Shown here: positions 35,042 through 46,599 of the stretch, piece by piece
Layout: each line of letters opens with the position of its first letter
How positions within the stretch are numbered: position 1 is the first letter of the stretch
Assembly (NCBI GenBank): GCA_023213395.1
Contig: CM041465.1
Span: forward strand, 62,565,741 to 62,629,740
Direction: 5' to 3'
Length of the DNA stretch: 64,000 bases
Source of the DNA: Cycas panzhihuaensis
Taxonomy: Eukaryota > Cycadophyta
The notes under the pieces: model-generated
Told to the model about the DNA's origin: nothing
Seen by the model: only the letters and a program-made list of their open reading frames with translations
Database searches by the model: none
Translations under genes and position numbers: made by a program

Positions 35042-37575
35042 TGGACGCTACCACATTGGATAAACCACCGACCGACAGCGCGGGAGAGATGGTGACGAAA
35101 CCAGAGGAAGTGGAACCTACAAGGCAAGCAACTACCACGCAGAGCGCCCCGTGCGCCGGAGCGTGAGTTCGGGATCTGCAATGGAGTATGGCTACTACTG
35201 GGTGACCCTTCGCCGCCTTGAGCGAAGGGCGAAGATACGTAGGACGAACCCGCTGACTCGAGTAGGCCCTCCCACCCTTGGGTGGCCAAGGGAGAGAGAA
35301 AGAACCCGACAAGGATAGGCCAAGAACAATCCTATGCAATCTAACCTGTATACGAGCGAGCGATGTGAAGCAAGGCGCCTGTAAGGCCAAGGAAGAGGGA
35401 GGAAGGGTAAGGGGAAGAAGACTCCTACAACCTTTCCTACGAATAACAAAAGTACACGCAACAAGGCAAACAAATCGCAAACCAATACAAAAGGCAATTT
35501 TCCTTTTAATCTTTCGATGTTCTAATTACTAGGAAAAGAATAAAAGAAGGAAAAAGACCAGGTGCGAAGGGGAACAAAGCTGCACCGGGCAAGGCGTGAG
35601 AGATGGCGAGCCTTCAGAAGAGCACCCAACCACCACGCAGCTGCACGGATGTGAAATGTAGCAAGAAGCTTAAAGGGCTTCCTTACCTTCCCGTGAAAAG
35701 CAAATGCGATAATCAAGGAAGGAAAGAAACGCTAACTAGCAAATGAGATAAAGCATAAAATATGACACATGCAAGGGACGCCACGGTGGAAGGGGCAACC
35801 GCAACGCTCTCCGGCCCCGAGTACCAGTAGCAACAAAGGTCTCCTCCCGCCGAGGGAGACACCTATATGCAACACAAAGATCTAGCAATATATGTCTAAC
35901 AACATAAACGAGAGTCTAAATGTACATGCATCGTTGTTAGTCCAATAAGGAAAATACCAAAGAAGAACGATCCAAATGAAAGGAAACAACAAGGTAAGCT
36001 CCTGAGTGGCCTACCGCCGCAATGGTGCCCAAACCTCTCCCCAAGAGCCACGGGCATGAGGAGAAAGTCAAGACTCAAGGTCGGAAAACTACCGCAAGAA
36101 GGGGCAAGAAAGACCCAAAGACACCCACGGGACCGGATGCTACGGGAGCAAACCGCAACCGGGAGCAAAGGTGGAGTAAGAACCCGCTGGGGCCTATGGA
36201 TGGCACCCAAACCTCGAATAAAGGGTTCCCAAATCACCGCAACTTGTGACAGTCACCGGGTTTGGGCAACCAAGGGAGCCTTCAACCCTTGTTTGCAAGC
36301 CAAGAGTAGCACGGGCAGAGGGAGGCTTGAGGGCTTTGAGCCGCTGGGAGCGTGGAAGGTGGTGCGAATCCACCCAGCCCCGCCCAAAGCCTATGCAACC
36401 TCAACGCCACGCTTTGACAAAGAAACGCAGTAAGAAGCAGAGGGAGAGTGGTACAAATAGCCCTCAAGAGGGAGGAAACCAACTCTCAAGCAACAAATGA
36501 GAACAAATAAGTCAAGTGTAAATATCACCAAAACAAATACAAAGTGAAGAGTACTGAAAGGGAGGCAAGGGATTTGCCCCAGCCAAAAGATAATAAGAAG
36601 GGCCGGAACAAACAACTCAGATTCTGAATAGAGCAGCTGTGGCCCCGCTATGGAGGTGGAACGGGAAACACCTGCAAACGGGGAGCTCGTGGATCGCCTG
36701 GTAGAAAATACCGAAACCGCTTCAAAGGAGCCCTCCAAGGCTCGAGGGCCGAGAGAATGTCTCACCAAGCCAAAGGAGAGTCAAGGTCAGATGAAGAGTG
36801 CAGTCCAGCAAAAAGAAATCAGTAAGAGAGCAGAAAGCAGAGAGTGTTCCTCTCGAGAGTAAATCCAAAAGTGAGCCAAAAAGATCTCCAAAAAGAGCCA
36901 AAAGATGTTTAAGTACTAAAGCAAAACCCTAAAGTACGCGAATAGGCACCTACCGGGAGGGAGAAAATATAACCACGCGGCGCTTCGCAATAAATGCGAA
37001 ATTGCCACCATGGATTTTAAAACAAACAGAGATAACGTATCACGGAAACTTTAGCTAGATCACGAATATTCCAAATGCATCGCTGAAAATCTCGGCCATC
37101 ACAAGATTACGGCCAGATCACAAGATTACTACCAGATGCACCAGAGACACAAATGGGGCCCACCAACCGTCCAGTCGGGGCAAACTACTAAAAGGCTAAA
37201 GGACAACTAAAACACCCACCCGAGAGCGCATAAGCCAAGAAACGGCCCACTCAAGCAGTAAATAGGCCCCCAAATGAGGTGGCAAGCTAACCAAGCGACG
37301 ATGAGACATCACACGGTGGAGGTGGCGCAAACCCCTGGATCCAGGAGAGAGGAGGGCGATGCGAAGTAACACGGCCACCAAGGTGCCACACTCGCTAAGA
37401 GTGTGCCTCGCTATAGTCCATAGTTAAACATAGGTGTGGACGACGCAGCCGCCCACAAAGTCATACGATGCAAATATGTAAGCGCATAATCAAGACATAA
37501 AAGTGATGATAATGCTAGAGACATACCGCACTTACCCGAGCCTGCGATTCCAGATCCATTCCTGAAGCCGGAACA
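35042..37575 (-). repeat. 3' LTR of T5 (2,534 bp)
   Basis: It starts TGGACGCTACC and ends GCCGGAACA on the plus strand, so it is TG...CA in either direction. It is alignable end to end with 43286-45805. Long runs are identical (for example 35376-35560), and differences are clustered. Confidence 0.93.
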
Positions 37576-37929
37576 TCGCCTCGGCAGCAGAGCCTCGCCG
37601 CCGAAGCCCGATGCGATGGCGAACGCCGCAACACAACCGCCAAGAGTACATGTGTATATAGATATATCAATCAAGATCGATCAAGAGGCAAGGGTGCCAT
37701 GAGTGTCGTGGCGAACGCTGTGGATACGAAGCTATGGAGACAACATAGGGCCGCCATGAGCCACCCGAAACCGATCGGGAGAAAGAGACAAAGTAGGGGC
37801 CGCCCCACCACAATGAATGCAAAGGAGCATGCAAGACCACGTGGGGAACAAATGGTGGGTACCATAGTTTTACCTCGTTAGCAACCCGACTGAGGTGCGA
37901 GCAGATCGCTGGTTGAGCGACCAACTACC
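37576..37929 (-). other. Spacer before the 3' LTR of T5; polypurine tract damaged
   Basis: This matches the segment between second RNase H and LTR in T2, T6 and T7. Where those have AAGGGGGTAG-type purines next to the LTR, T5 has only the revcomp of TCGCCTCGGCAGCAG, so the run of G is gone. No gene is supported in the two overlapping frames (37667-37924 and 37671-37865). Confidence 0.65.
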
Positions 37930-38364
37930 GAGGCTTGGGCGACGGAAGGCCAAGCAAGACCTGTGGACTGGCCACAGGGCGAGACAAAGGCTACCAAGGA
38001 TGAGGCGAACAAGGCTATCTCGCCTCAGCTGAGAGCCCGAGGGATATGCCGGATATCAACAAGAGAAACGCCAGAGGGATCCGCTAGAAGCAAGAGTCCT
38101 CAAGTGAGGGCATCGCACCCAGAGACCCGGGTGAGATGAGACACCACAACTTGAGAGTCGCAGAGCAAAACAATGGGTCCGTGATGGAAACGAAGGGCAC
38201 GGTGAAGGGCTTCATGATACCAGATACTCGGCTCATTGTTGGTAGCCTCCGGAGGAAGATCCCAGAGCGAGGAGATCATAACTTAAGGGCTACGAGAATC
38301 CACGCAGTACTGAAGGTCCAGTGGTTACCACGGCCCGCCACTCCAGAAAGATGTGTATGCACAT
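37930..38364 (-). pseudogene. Second RNase H (T5), broken
   Basis: It starts at the ATG at 38364 (MCIHIFLEWRAVVTTG), aligned with MSLLIFTDSGSRGNPG of T2, so the first catalytic Asp is lost. Later frames show HRALRFHHGPIVLLCDSQVV with the second Asp kept. The end near 37980 has the AEAR remnant of the NAEAD motif. Frameshifted. Confidence 0.8.
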
Positions 38365-39040
38365 AGGTGACACAAAATCCAAGCAGATGATCGGATGAAG
38401 GCAACACTTAGAAAATGTATACATGTGGCCGCCAAGGGTAGGAGGACCTAAGAATGAGGCGCCTGTGAGCGGGCCACAGCAGATGAACATGGATGGATAG
38501 TTTGGCAGAGGAAAGCACGGCCTGTGGGGTCATATATAGGACCATATGATTGTACCCCCGCAAGGACACCGGCCTTCCTGTGATGTATGATGACATGACT
38601 TTGATATGTATATATGCATGGGGTGAGTGTTATGTTGTGTAGTAGGTGATTCATGTTATGAACATTTTATTGTATGATGCACACGCTTCCTTCCATGTAT
38701 AACCACACACCTAATGGGCACACACACACGCCCGTGAGCTGGACGACATGGAGGTGTGAGGTTAGGAAGGTATGCATACATGTCTCGCAGGAGAGCATAA
38801 CGATATGCGAAGGAAACGCCAGACAGAAAGAGGGGCAACAATGCCCCAAGCCGCCCTCCCGGCTGGGAGGTGCCCAAGCGAGAGGACCAAGGTTCCCGAG
38901 AGGATACGGAACGCGTTCCGCTGACGAACCAGAGAGACAAAGCGGGTCCATCTTAAATAGCCATTCTACACGCTACTGGAAGAATGGGGACAACCTAAGA
39001 TGGTAGTTTAGGCTCGCTTTGAGCAGGTGAGGGGATCGCC
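38365..39040 (-). other. 3' spacer of T5, with accessory gene deleted
   Basis: The spacer after integrase (39040 down to about 38515) joins directly to the sequence that in T6 lies just before the second RNase H (50375 down). The join is at about 38460-38515. The accessory gene, its introns and its TATA box are therefore absent from T5. Confidence 0.8.
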
Positions 39041-39202
39041 AAGGGTCAAGCGTAAAACTTAAGGAACATCCCATTAATCCGCTTTCTCAAATTCGAGCCC
39101 TCCGTGGTGGCTATCCTATAGCACCATTATCGAGATTCGATAATGACAAAAGGACCGACCCACCGGGTTGGAATTTGGTCAAACGGCCATGGAGATATTC
39201 GA
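39040..39202 (-). pseudogene. Integrase C-terminal remnant (T5)
   Basis: On the minus strand the text LEYLHGRLTKFQP and the end block before the stop match the last 55 codons of integrase in T2 and T6. Everything upstream of LEYLH is missing; about 19 bases of unmatched filler (39203-39221) separate it from an RT fragment. Confidence 0.85.
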
Positions 39203-39221
39203 GTCAGTCTGTGCTTTTCTA

Positions 39222-40166
39222 CCCATCTCGACGGTGGCGTAAAGCTTCAGTGAAGGACGCTACCGCGCACGTGACGCGCCAGTGAAGGGTGGTGAGGTTA
39301 TGAGTGACAATCGAGGAGTCGATTCCCTTCATGTCAAGATAATCCCACGCGAAAATGTCTCAAATTCCCCGAATGTAGGGAATATTCCCTAATCTCATCA
39401 GAGAGCATTCCGCCCAACCCTAATGACCTTGCTCGGCCAAGACTACGCCTTGAATTCCCCATGCACATGGCATTGCCCTTCAAAGTGAAGAGGGGCAAGA
39501 TCAATGGGAGGAGGAGGAATAGGAGAGGGATCGGACGCGAGCGTGATCCGATCGCAAGGATCTTCCTAAGTGACCGAGCCTGGTGACCAAGGCGATTAGG
39601 TGCAAGGTCCGCCAGTGTTTCCAAATAGGTTTTCATCATCCTCGAAATAGTCCACCCATGGATGACCCTATTTCGAGTAGAAGAAGCGCTAGAAGGGACA
39701 GAGCAACGGACCGGTGATCATCTGACGCTCAACCCTTCATGGAACCAAGGAAAACCAGAAGAGGCTCCTCGAGAGGAGCGAAAGGCACCTCAAAACCATC
39801 ACCGCGAGGGTAATGAAAAGAAGAACCGACGCAAGTGTCAAGACGAGCGATGGTGTGTGACACGCACGAGGGGCTAGTCTCACCAACGAGAGGTTCCAAA
39901 CGAGGGTCTAGAGCGAGATGTACTACTTATCATGCCAAGGAAAGAAATGGGTGGAGATAACCTCGCTCCGCCAAGCGATTCATCATCACGAACGGGCAAG
40001 GTACCCATAACTCCCGACGCCAATAGGGCAAAACGCGAGACTAGGAAGGGAAGATGTGGGATCTTCTTCTCGACGGATTGGGTATACCAATTGAACAAGC
40101 CGAGGCGTGAGTGGGTGAACCTTGGTTTGCCGAATCGCATAACGAGTTTGTTTGGAAAAAGGGCGC
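39222..40166 (-). pseudogene. Protease-RT linker and RT stub (T5)
   Basis: The minus strand runs from the protease through the linker into SSIVTHNLTT and a few codons ending KLYATVEM, which match SIVTHNLTTIP and KLSATIKMEVEK at the start of RT in T6. It stops there at the deletion junction. No catalytic RT part remains. Confidence 0.85.
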
Positions 40167-40487
40167 TCACGGAACCACTCTCATTCGTCCGCCATGGACG
40201 AATTTAAGTCGCCCCAAAGGGTCGAACACACGGCCCCATTTGGTCGAGCCATGGGCGACCTGTAGGAGGTTGTAATCCACGCCAACGCCGAGGACTACAA
40301 CATCTAAGAAGGATTTTGCCCCCAAGGGTGAGCTAATCGCGGCTGCATCCGAGAGGGGTCTTCTCGCCACCGCCATACCTCGCATCGCCAGGAACGTTCC
40401 ATATGAGATACCAAGCTCTTGCATAACACGCAAGGGCATGGTATCGATGTAAGAGCCGCTGTCGGCAACAGCCTTCTGAGGGTACAA
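40167..40487 (-). pseudogene. Aspartic protease (T5), frame open
   Basis: A 106-codon open stretch with ADSGSYIDTMPLRVMQELGI, so the Asp-Ser-Gly catalytic motif is kept. Then VGVDYNLLQVAHGSTKWGRV and LKFVHGGRMRVV, matching T4 and T6. Around 40330-40420 the text diverges from the others, probably through a pair of compensating frameshifts. It is the longest enzyme-like frame in T5. Flanking frames are broken, so a working polyprotein is unlikely. Confidence 0.85.
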
Positions 40488-43100
40488 TCAGCGACGATCG
40501 TGATGGTGAATGGGAAGTTCCACCGACGCTCCTGCTCACCCATGGAGGAAGATCCCAGATCAAGGAAATAGTGGGTCCGCCACCTGGGCGACGCCCAAAG
40601 CGTGATGTGCACATCTCCCGATCCTAAAGCTTCCAGAGGAGGGCCCGCTGTTTCGACAACTCCTCGTAACGCCCATCAAGGACATTCCCGCAATGATCAG
40701 ATGGAGCTCGCCCACGACGAGAAGGGTTTACCCTTCCTGCAAGGGTAAGTGCCCGCCGAAAGTCGAACGACCCAAGCACGTGAATAGCGCTGGGGAAAGA
40801 GGGATTTTGAGGAAGGGTCTCCTAAGGACTCAAGGAACCTAAGAACCGGCAGCCCCGCCGCTTCCTTAGCAGCTTGAGATCGCGTAAGGGCGAAAGCCTG
40901 AGTTGCTTCAAGCAACCGAATCACCTTCTTCCCCTATTCCGGGTCGTGAAGGCGACGAGTACTACGGCCAGGAGAACGAGAAGAGGAAGAAGAGTCGCCT
41001 CTTCCCTTTGTCGCGGAAGGGCTGGATTAGTGATCTTCCTGCTACTGCTGTTCTTGGTTTGGGGTTGCGATCACGCCCCCATGTTTAGGAACTGATCCTT
41101 GTGAACAAAGTTGGTCTAGATTAGGCCTCGAGGCCCTGCTTGGGAGAGGAATCGCGTCGAGGGCATCCTTTGGATGTCGGGCCCTACAACGTGAATCGCC
41201 ATGGAAGCAATCCCCATGAATGGAACACCACTTCTTCTCAAGCTTGAGGGCCTGACCTTCTCGCTGGGAGGATCATGCCCCATTCCCCGGAAGAGGAGCT
41301 TGGGTAGTTTGTTGGACTTGTTTGTTTGAAGTAGGAGACGGCGACCTTGAAGCTTGAGCTCCTTTCATCGCACGCCGAACGAGCGATACCGAGGTGAGGG
41401 GATCTAAGGTCCTCTGAGGATGAGAGGAAGACCGCGCCACCGAGAAGGTTTAGCGCCTTTGGTAAGGTGGTAGCCTCACTGCCAGGAGGGCTTAAGAGGT
41501 TTCGAGACCACTGATCTCAATAGCCTCCAACGCCAAGCACTGCTTATCATCGCGAATCACACGTGGTCGCCCCATCTCGAGGACTTCCACGTGACTTCGG
41601 ACGGCGCATTGACAAACAGTCCCGCTCGCCTCCTGCAAAGTCGCCTGTAGAGTGAAGCATCGTGGAATCGCCGCACAAAGTCACGATTCATCTCATCGTG
41701 ACCTTGTTTGAGCGAGAGAAGGGATTTCATCCCGCCTCGAATGGGCGAGCTACATCAAAATAATTGATGAACTCGCCCACCAATCCGGAATGAATAGATC
41801 GAAAAGGTGGAGACGATAAAACCATTTAAGGGCGCCACCGCAAGGATCGAGGAAAGAGTTTCATCAAAATATGGTCGAAGCCCAAGAATCGATGCATGCC
41901 ATAGAGAAACTACTGACATGCTCCGCCGGGTCTCATGACGAAGTCCCATCGAATCTAGGAACTTCGTGAGGATGAGGCGCAAGTTGGTTCGCAACGCCAA
42001 CCGAGAGAGGGGTTGACCTAAAGTCCACGGCGCGCGCTACCGCTCGAACCGTAGGATCAACGAACGCCGGCAGGGCGGCAAGGAGCTGATGGGGGTAGGA
42101 CACCCATCCCTCCTCGAGGAACCACCCTCACGACAAGAGGTGTGGAAAAGGGCGCCTGAAGGGAGTCGATTCCCTCAAGGCACAACTGATGGAACCGCAT
42201 CGATGGCGACAAGAGGGATGCGAACCTGTTCCCGCCCATACTGCCACCCGTAGGTGGGCCCATTCCGTATGGGTGTAGCTGATCCACCCCATAAACAGAA
42301 GACGGCTTCCTACCCCCGCCCCAAGGTTGAGAAGTATACCGGGGAACGAGAAAGAAGCACCAACGCTACTGGTTGGAGGATGCGTGGGAACGAATCCCAC
42401 CGACCGGCTACCGGAAGGCTAGCAGGCGACTAGGCCTACTAGGAGCAAGATGTGCCGATTAGGGACCAAGACATTAGTTGGATCGGAATGGGTATGCTAA
42501 CCCCGCTGAGGGATGACATCAGGAGAAGGCCCTAAGGCATTAGGGCCTTGATAAGGGATGGAAGGTGCCACACGTGCCCCCACCGCAGAAACGAATGGGG
42601 CGACGCGAGGCACGAAAGGGTTTGTTGTCACAGAAAGGCGACGAGGATGAAGCGTGAGGGGAAGAGCAGAGAGGAAGAGGCTCCCTCACGCAGACACCCT
42701 CAAGCCATTCCGATGTGGTTGAGAGCATGCCGCACGGCCAAGATCCGCCAAGAGCCTCAAGCACGCCAATGTGAGGAGTCCCCACATACCCATAAGAGGT
42801 GATCGGACCTCGAACAAGGCATGTCCATCCGGTTCCTCATAAAATCGCCATCGCGTGGCAATCCTCGTGAGGAACTGATCCCTACTACTGCTTGTGAGAA
42901 GGATGGGGAGCACAAGAAAGGTGTTGATCGACGTAGTAAAGGAGTCGCCACCCTCTTGGGTGGACTAATGACGTAAGGAAGAGCTTGGGTTTCCATAAGC
43001 GTGGTAGGTCCAATCTAAGAGTACCTTCCATAGCCTGGACGGATCCGACGAGGCAAGAAGGTCAGACGGGGTCTTCTAACAAAGGGGGTAGACCGCCGCA
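40488..43100 (-). pseudogene. gag, broken (T5)
   Basis: The start has GGLPPLLEDPV near 43070, as in T6 (MPPLLEDPA). The Pro/Gly-rich part is at 42060-42400. The capsid-like part is near 41600-41760 (DEMNRDFVRRF-like wording). A zinc knuckle at 41175-41233 reads WCSIHGDCFHGDSRC, spacing C-x2-H-x4-H-x4-C, which is usual for Tat gag. Frameshifts are frequent. Confidence 0.82.
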
Positions 43101-43266
43101 AACGACGGAGAAACTACGATGCAAGGTCGACCGACGATGTCGAAAAAGAAAAGGAATGGTATAACACGCTGCTGGGGCCGCCCAACGGGAGGTCAAGACA
43201 GTATAGAAAGGATCACACAGAGTAGCGAAACCAACCGAAGAGAGCGAGACTAGCTCCCATCGGGCA

Positions 43267-43284
43267 CCCCAAAGATGGTCGCCA
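43267..43284 (-). promoter_or_regulatory. Primer-binding site (T5)
   Basis: One base after the 5' LTR end (minus strand) is TGGCGACCATCTTTGGGG. The TGG start and place fit a tRNA primer site for minus-strand DNA synthesis. T6 has TAGTGACCATCTTTGAGG at the same place, the same site with C-to-T decay. The tRNA was not identified. Confidence 0.8.
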
Positions 43285-43285
43285 G

Positions 43286-45805
43286 TGGACGCTACCGCTA
43301 CGGATAACCGCCGACCGATAAAGCGGGGAGAGATGGTGACGAAACCAGAGGAAGTGGAACCTACAAGGCAAGCAACTACCACGCAGAAGCGCCCCATGCG
43401 CCCGAGCGAGTTCGTGATCCGCAATGGAGTATGGCTACTGGTGACCCTTCGCCGCCTCGAGCGAAGGGCTAAGATACGTAGGACGAACCCGTGCTGACTC
43501 GGGAGTAGGCTCCTCCCACCCTTGGGTGGCCAGAAGGGAGAGAGAAAGAACCTAACAAGGATAGGCCAAGAACAATCCTATGCAATCTAATCTGCATACG
43601 AGCGATGCGGAAGCAAGGCGCCTGTAAGGCCAAGGAAGAGGGAGGAAGGGTAAGGGGAAGAAGACTCCTACAACCTTTCCTACGAATAACAAAAGTACAC
43701 GCAACAAGGCAAACAAATCGCAAACCAATACAAAAGGCAATTTTCCTTTTAATCTTTCGATGTTCTAATTACTAGGAAAAGAATAAAAGAAGGAAAAAAG
43801 ACCAGGTGCGAAGGGGAACAAAGCTGCACCGGGCCAAGGCGTGAGAGATGGCGAGCCTTCAGAAGAGCACCCAACCACCGCCAGCTGCATCGGATGTGAA
43901 ATGTAGCAAGCAAAGGGCTTCCTTACCTTCCCTGTGAAAAGCAAATGCGATAATCAAGGAAGGAAAGAAACGCTAACTAGCAAATGAGATAGCATAAAAT
44001 ATGACACATGCAAGGGACGCTCGGTGGAAGGGGGCAACGGCAACGCTCTCCGCAAGGCCCCGAGTACCAGAAGCAACAAAGGTCTCCTCCCCGCCGAGGG
44101 GAGACACCTATATGCAACACAAAGATCTAGCAATATATGTCTAACAACATAAACGAGAGTCTAAATGTACATGCATCAAGTTAGTCCAATAAGGAAAATA
44201 CCAAAGAAGAACGATCCAAATGAAAGGAAACAACAAGGTAAGCCTGAGTGGCCTACCGCCCGCAATGGTGCCCAAACCTCTCCCAAGAGCCACGGGCAAT
44301 GAGGAGAAAGTCAAGACTCAAGGCCGGAAAACTACCGCAAGAAGGGGCAAGAAAGACCCAAAGACACCCACGGGACCGGATGCTACGGGAGCAAACCGCA
44401 ACCGGGAGCAAAGGTGGAGCAAGAACCCGCGGCTGGGGCCTATGGATGGCACCCAAACCTCGACAAAGGGTCCCAAATCGCAAACTTGTGACAATACCGG
44501 TTTGGGCAACCAAGGGAGCCTTCAACCCTTGTTTGCAAGCCAAGAGTAGCACGGGCGAGAGGGAGGCTTGAGGGCTTTGAGCCGCTGGGGAGCGTGGAAG
44601 GTGGTGCGAATCCACCCAGCCTCCGCCCAAAGCCTATGCAACCTCAACGCCGCCGCTTTGACAAAGAACGCAGTAAGAAGCAGAGGGAGAGTGGTACAAT
44701 AGCCCTCAAGAGGGAGGAAACCAACTCTCAAGCAACAAATGAGAACAAATAAGTCAAGTGTAAATATCACCAAAACAAATACAAAGTGAAGAGTACTGAA
44801 AGGGAGGCAAGGGATTTGCCCACCAAAAGATGTCAAGAAGGGCCGGAACAAACAGCCCAGACTGAATAGAGCAGCCAGGGCCCCGCTATGGAGGTGGAAC
44901 GGAAACACTGCAAACGGGAGCTCGTGGATCGCCTGGTAGAAAATGGAAACCGCTTCAAAGGAGCCCTCTCCAAGGCTCGAGGGGCCGAGAGAATGTCTCA
45001 CCAAGCCAAAGGAGAGTCAAGGCCAGATGAAGAGTGCAGTCCACAGCAGCAGAAATGCCAGAAGAGAGCAGAGCAGAGAGTGTTCCTCTCGAGAGTAAAT
45101 CCAAAAGTGAGCCAAAAGATCTCCAAAAAGAGCCAAAAGATGTTTAAGTACTAAAGCAAAACCCTAAAGTACGCGAATAGTACCTACCGGGAGGGAGAAA
45201 AGGCGAACCACGTGGCGCTTCAATAAATGCGAAATCGCTACCATGATTTTAAAACAAACAGAGACAACAGATCAAGAACTTTAGCTGCATCTGAATATTC
45301 CAAATGCAGATCGCTGAAATTCGGCAGATCACAAGATTACTGCATCGCCAAGATTACGGCCAGATGCACCAGAGACACAAATGGGGCCCACCAACCGGCC
45401 CAGCCGGGGCAAACCACTAAAAGGCTAAAGGACAACTAAAACACCCACCCGAGAGCATAAGCCAAGAAACGGCCCACGGAGCGTAAATAGGCCCCCAAAT
45501 GAGGTGGCAAGCTAACCAAGCGACGATGAGACATCACACGGTGGAGGTGGCGCAAACCCGTGGATCCAGGAGAGAGGAGGGCGATGCGGAAGTAACACGG
45601 CCACCAAGGTGCCACACTCGCTAAGAGTGTGCCCCGCTATAGTCGCCATAGTTAAACATAGGTGTGACGACGACCGTGCCGCCCACAAAGTCATACGATG
45701 CAAATATGTAAGGCATAATCAAGACATAAAAGTGATGATAATGCTAGAGACATACCGCACTTACCCCGAGCTCTGATTCCAGATCCATTCCCTAAGCCGG
45801 AAACA
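43286..45805 (-). repeat. 5' LTR of T5 (2,520 bp)
   Basis: Plus-strand ends are TGGACGCTACC and CCGGAAACA. It lies next to the primer-binding site on one side and to the target duplication CCTAT (45806-45810) on the other. Overlapping reading frames here (for example 43062-43424, 44522-45004) change between the two LTRs and are not genes. Confidence 0.94.
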
Positions 45806-45810
45806 CCTAT
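45806..45810 (+). repeat. Target-site duplication of T5, right copy
   Basis: CCTAT directly after the LTR end GGAAACA, identical to 35037-35041. T4 sequence resumes here (GAATCTCATCTACC). Confidence 0.95.
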
Positions 45811-46599
45811 GAATCTCATCTACCACTTGTGAACTATAGGGGCCTTGGTTGAGATGGTATGTGGCCCTCCTGGCTGTGCCACTACCTTGAAATCTTTAAA
45901 AAAATAGTGCTGGAGTAGCATATAGTATGAGAAATCTGCTCTCCCAGCCACTCATATTTGGTCGAGTTATGCAATAAAGTTGGCTATAATCAAGGTGGCC
46001 GACTCAAACCTCTCTCTAGCCTTACACCTCTTGATAGTGGTCATCAAACCTCACGGGATGTCCCTATAGTTCTATTTTCAAGAAACTTAGAATAAAATAG
46101 CTAGAGTAATGAGTTTCCTCATATGAGGAACTCTAGATAAAACCATTGCCTGGACTGAGACTCCCCGCCAATTCCATCAACCCTGTCCTATAAAGAATTT
46201 GGCTACCTTCCTATGGGTAACATCTATGATAGGTAATGTACATAGTGATATCGTTGTCCCTCTTGATGGTACACCTAAGATCCTACTAATATCCCTAGGC
46301 ATGATAGAGATATCTCCCACTAATGGGAGGTGGAATACATGCCTCTATCGATCTTAGTAAGAGATAATGTCTACTAGGAGGCACTAGTTAGATGTATATT
46401 GTTGAGTCCTAATGACCTTGAGAAGCCCACAATATTATAGATTCATCTTCTCATACCATTTCATCATCTCAATAAAACTCATCATCGCCATGCCTATATT
46501 CTCGTAGTTATCAACTGTGAGGATAACCTATAAATAAAAAAATGCTAGCCAGAGATCCACTAATCCCATCTTCCACGTGTCATGCCCTCCTTTAGATGG
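45811..46599 (-). pseudogene. PMD-type accessory gene, exon 2 start and intron 1 (T4)
   Basis: Exon 2 starts at 46527 after acceptor TTTTTTATTTATAG and opens in the same phase as T2: VILTVDNYENIGMAMMSFIE against AILRWTTMSVGMPILSYLE. Further on are VFHLPLVGDISIM and RDISRILGVPS, the F-H-L-P...ILG-type core of plant mobile domains. Also readable are LLVDIIS and AILF. Intron 1 (46528-46599) is cut by the T6 LTR at 46600. Stops interrupt exon 2, which continues at 35041. Confidence 0.82.

Larger units (their letters stand above)
35042..45805 (-). mobile_element. Tat-lineage element T5: complete insertion, internally deleted
   Basis: A 10,764-bp element with two LTRs of about 2.5 kb, a primer-binding site and a perfect 5-bp target duplication. 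The internal part is only 5.7 kb, against 11.5 kb in T6. Two segments are missing: most of RT, RNase H and the first part of integrase (about 2.4 kb), and the whole opposite-strand accessory gene with its promoter (about 3 kb). It keeps gag, protease, the integrase tail and the second RNase H, all broken. It must have moved with enzymes from another copy if the deletions came first. Confidence 0.93.
26980..46599 (+). mobile_element. Tat-lineage Ty3/gypsy element T4, split by T5
   Basis: Its two parts are 26980-35041 and 45806-46599; T5 sits between them. It holds most of gag, then protease, RT, RNase H, integrase, spacer and the opposite-strand accessory gene up to the start of its first intron, where the T6 LTR begins. 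It lacks a 5' LTR and start of gag; its 3' end would lie beyond T7, outside the window. It is CpG-poor and stop-rich, but its domains are the easiest to read end to end. Confidence 0.9.

Noticed and set aside
34926-35532. Long overlapping frames at the left end of T5
   Set aside because: They cross the T5/T4 junction or lie in the LTR, and the second LTR (43062-43740) breaks them differently.
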